The position numbers and the translations under genes were made by a program. The notes under the pieces are model-generated. The model was not told the origin of the DNA and searched no databases. It was given only the letters and a program-made list of their open reading frames with translations. Shown here piece by piece: positions 15,922 to 17,337 of a DNA stretch of 17,337 nt. Every line of letters starts with the position of its first letter. Position 1 is the stretch's first letter. The stretch comes from an uncultured Pseudomonadales bacterium (GTDB lineage Bacteria > Pseudomonadota > Gammaproteobacteria > Pseudomonadales > Porticoccaceae). Location of the stretch: assembly GCA_937998635.1 (NCBI GenBank), contig CALLDA010000243.1, positions 1 to 17,337 of the forward strand. Reading direction: 5' to 3'.

Positions 15922-16245
15922 CTAAGCCTTTACAGGTTCGCCCGTTGATTTAAACACTCTAACTTTTTTGCCGTCATCCAGGGTCTTGAAGCCAATTCGA
16001 TCAGCCTTGCTAGCAGCCGGGTTAAACACCCCCACGTTCGACGCGTCAATGGGTGCTTCACGTTCTACTATTCCGCCGGGAACACCCATTTGGGGATTTG
16101 GCTTCTGATGCTTCTTGACGATCTGCACACCAGAGACCAGCAAACGACCATCGGCCAGGACACTCAAGACTTTGCCCCGCTTACCCTTGTCTTTGCCCGC
16201 CAGAACGATAACATCGTCGTCGCGGATAATTTTTTTCATAGCCAT
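15922..16245 (-). CDS. rplX: 50S ribosomal protein L24
   Basis: L24 is an early 50S assembly initiator near the exit tunnel. The open frame extends to 16347 but overlaps rplN there. ATG 16245 gives MAMKKIIRDDDVIVLAGKDK and 107 residues (E. coli 104), with AGGA six bases upstream. The KOW motif VIVLAGKDKGKRGKV (about 12-26), then VKKHQKPNPQMG and FNPAASKADRIGFK, fix the family. The stop is TAG. Confidence 0.97.
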   Translation of the reverse strand: MAMKKIIRDDDVIVLAGKDKGKRGKVLSVLADGRLLVSGVQIVKKHQKPNPQMGVPGGIVEREAPIDASNVGVFNPAASKADRIGFKTLDDGKKVRVFKSTGEPVKA

Positions 16246-16273
16246 GTTTTTTCCTGCTACGCCTACCGGGCGA

Positions 16274-16642
16274 TTAGAGTACTTCTGGTGCCAGGGATAT
16301 AATTCGCATAAATCTTTCGCCGCGCAACTCCCGCGTAACTGGTCCAAAAATGCGTGTGCCGATAGGTGCGAGTTGCGGATTCAGCAGCACAGCGGCATTA
16401 TCATCAAATTTGATCAAGCTACCGTCCGGACGACGTACACCTTTTCTGGTGCGCACCACGACTGCGTCCATAACCTGGCCTTTCTTAACTTTGCCTCGCG
16501 GGATAGCTTCCTTAACAGTGACTTTAATAATGTCACCAACCCTCGCATAACGACGATGGGAACCACCCAATACTTTTATGCACATTACGCGACGTGCACC
16601 ACTGTTGTCTGCTACGTCGAGATAGGTCTGCGTCTGTATCAT
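16274..16642 (-). CDS. rplN: 50S ribosomal protein L14
   Basis: L14 contacts 16S rRNA across the subunit interface and is the binding site of the silencing factor RsfS. The 122-residue protein starts MIQTQTYLDVADNSGARRVM, with PRGKVKKGQVMDAVVVRTRK in the middle and TRIFGPVTRELR near the end. GGAGAGAG is 12 or so bases before the ATG. It is the first gene of the spc operon, 61 bases after rpsQ, where the E. coli spc promoter lies. Confidence 0.98.
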   Translation of the reverse strand: MIQTQTYLDVADNSGARRVMCIKVLGGSHRRYARVGDIIKVTVKEAIPRGKVKKGQVMDAVVVRTRKGVRRPDGSLIKFDDNAAVLLNPQLAPIGTRIFGPVTRELRGERFMRIISLAPEVL

Positions 16643-16703
16643 TTGTTTTACTCTCTCCGACCCTGTCTATTCTACCGGGAATTACCAACCTGCTTGCTCA
16701 GCC
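16643..16703 (-). promoter_or_regulatory. candidate spc-operon promoter region
   Basis: This 61-base gap between rpsQ and rplN is where E. coli has Pspc. A TAGAAT hexamer on the - strand (16674-16669) could be a -10 box about 26 bases before the rplN ATG, but no good -35 box is seen at 16-18 bases. Low-confidence inference from position. Confidence 0.25.
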
Positions 16704-16964
16704 CTATATGGCTACTGAACGCTCTACCACGTCGACCAATTTCCAGGATTTGGATTTTGAAATTGGACGGGTTTCCTCGATAGTCACTACATCACCTATA
16801 CGACACTGATTTTCTTCGTCGTGGGCTTTTATCTTGCTGGATCGATTAATAATCTTGCCATAAACCGGATGCTTGACCCGACGCTATATCAGCACCGTCA
16901 CGGTCTTATCCATTTTATCGCTAACCACCTTACCTGACAGTGTTCGTGCTTTTTTGTCTGTCAT
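16704..16964 (-). pseudogene. rpsQ: 30S ribosomal protein S17 gene with an in-frame TAG at codon 27
   Basis: S17 is a primary 16S rRNA-binding protein needed early in 30S assembly. Read from ATG 16964, the frame gives MTDKKARTLSGKVVSDKMDK and continues to VTVLI (22-26). It then meets TAG (16886-16884), where E. coli S17 has Glu in AIERFVKHP. The same frame carries on as RRVKHPVYGKI, HDEENQCRIGDVV and RPISKSKSWKLVDVVE to the expected end, a TAG at 16706-16704, 86 codons in all (E. coli 84). So a single base (GAG to TAG) separates this from a normal gene, with no shift or other damage. No in-frame ATG follows for re-initiation. It starts one base after the rpmC stop, with GGGAAG upstream. It could be a sequencing error, a true mutation, or a suppressed amber. 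Confidence 0.93.
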
Positions 16965-16965
16965 T

Positions 16966-17157
16966 TCAGCTTCCCGCGGTTTCGTTTAATACAGTCTTAA
17001 TACGAGCGACATTACGCCGTACCTGTTTCATTTCGTGAGTCTGCTCCATCTGGCCTGTGGCGCGCTGCATGCGCATTTTGAATTGCTTTTCCAATTCGCC
17101 TACCAGGCTTTCCTGTAGCTCTGCCTCAGATTTGCCACGCAGTTCTGTTGCTTTCAT
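16966..17157 (-). CDS. rpmC: 50S ribosomal protein L29
   Basis: L29 lies at the tunnel exit beside L23, near the binding sites for trigger factor and SRP. The ATG at 17157 gives MKATELRGKSEAELQESL and 63 residues, as in E. coli; an in-frame GTG one codon earlier (17160) is less likely. The closing QVRRNVARIKTVLNE is the L29 signature. Its ATG overlaps the rplP TGA by one base (TGATG), and its stop is one base from the rpsQ start, so rplP-rpmC-rpsQ are tightly coupled. Confidence 0.97.
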   Translation of the reverse strand: MKATELRGKSEAELQESLVGELEKQFKMRMQRATGQMEQTHEMKQVRRNVARIKTVLNETAGS

Positions 17158-17337
17158 CACATCACCGATCGTTTAACAAAAGTGGTCTGGATAGGCAATT
17201 TCGCGGCCGCCAGGCTAAAAGCTTCCCGCGCGATCTCTTCAGACACACCTTCCATTTCATAAAGCATTCTGCCGGGCTGAATAAGTGCCACCCAATACTC
17301 GACATTGCCTTTACCTTTACCCATTCGCACCTCAAGA
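17157..17337 (-). CDS. rplP: 50S ribosomal protein L16, C-terminal part (cut by right edge)
   Basis: The last 59 codons of L16, which organises the A-site and peptidyl-transferase region, read VRMGKGKGNVEYWVALIQPG, then GVSEEIAREAFSLAAAKLP and a TTFVKRSVM end before TGA. The Arg of VRMGKGKG lies 56 residues from the end, the same distance as E. coli R81, the residue hydroxylated by the oxygenase YcfD/RoxA. The upstream part is outside the window. Confidence 0.96.
   Translation of the reverse strand, partial: LEVRMGKGKGNVEYWVALIQPGRMLYEMEGVSEEIAREAFSLAAAKLPIQTTFVKRSVM

Noticed and set aside
16246..16347. N-terminal extension of the rplX frame
   Set aside because: It lies mostly inside the end of rplN and has no L24 likeness; AGGA precedes ATG 16245.
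16115..16783. 222-codon open frame on the + strand antisense to rplX, rplN and rpsQ
   Set aside because: It is a shadow of conserved genes, with no ribosome site and composition typical of an antisense frame; its length is chance helped by biased codon use.
16704..16964. Genome-wide UAG recoding as the explanation for the rpsQ amber
   Set aside because: TAG ends about ten genes here, including rpsQ itself, and no other conserved gene in the window has an internal TAG.

Overview
This window is chromosomal DNA from a gammaproteobacterium. It carries an outer-membrane, cofactor and RNA-maintenance operon on the + strand (lptD-surA-pdxA-rsmA-apaG-apaH, bases 661-7698). Facing it on the - strand is the end of the ribosomal-protein super-operon, in the usual bacterial order (the 3' end of S10, then spc, then alpha; bases 7858-17337). 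The protein sequences, a Pseudomonas-type amgK divergent from lptD, the 101-residue S14 and the gene order all suggest a relative of Pseudomonadales/Cellvibrionales. Genus and species cannot be judged from the sequence.

Layout: bases 1-472 (-) hold the first 157 codons of an AmgK-like sugar kinase, cut by the left edge. Bases 473-660 are a divergent promoter region. The + operon is tight: lptD/surA overlap, surA/pdxA share ATGA, pdxA/rsmA share GTGA, and short gaps precede apaG and apaH. LptD and SurA work together in the outer membrane: SurA chaperones beta-barrels, and LptD is the LPS inserter and a known SurA client. PdxA makes a vitamin B6 precursor, RsmA dimethylates 16S rRNA, and ApaH cleaves dinucleoside polyphosphates. 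A bidirectional terminator (about 7783-7810) closes both this operon and the opposing alpha operon.

On the - strand, in transcription order, are rplP (partial), rpmC, rpsQ | rplN, rplX, rplE, rpsN, rpsH, rplF, rplR, rpsE, rpmD, rplO, secY, rpmJ | rpsM, rpsK, rpsD, rpoA, rplQ. A terminator-like hairpin plus a candidate promoter and leader lies between rpmJ and rpsM, where the alpha operon starts.

The one striking anomaly is rpsQ (ribosomal protein S17). It is otherwise well conserved and full length, but codon 27 is an in-frame TAG where E. coli S17 has glutamate. TAG also terminates about 10 of the 25 genes whose ends are visible, so wholesale reassignment of UAG is unlikely. The choices are a sequence error, a real nonsense mutation, or suppression/readthrough.

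I found no CRISPR array, insertion sequence, tRNA, rRNA, phage gene or clearly new gene system. No gene-free stretch exceeds 300 bases; the longest are 473-660, 7699-7857 and 10832-10980, each described below.
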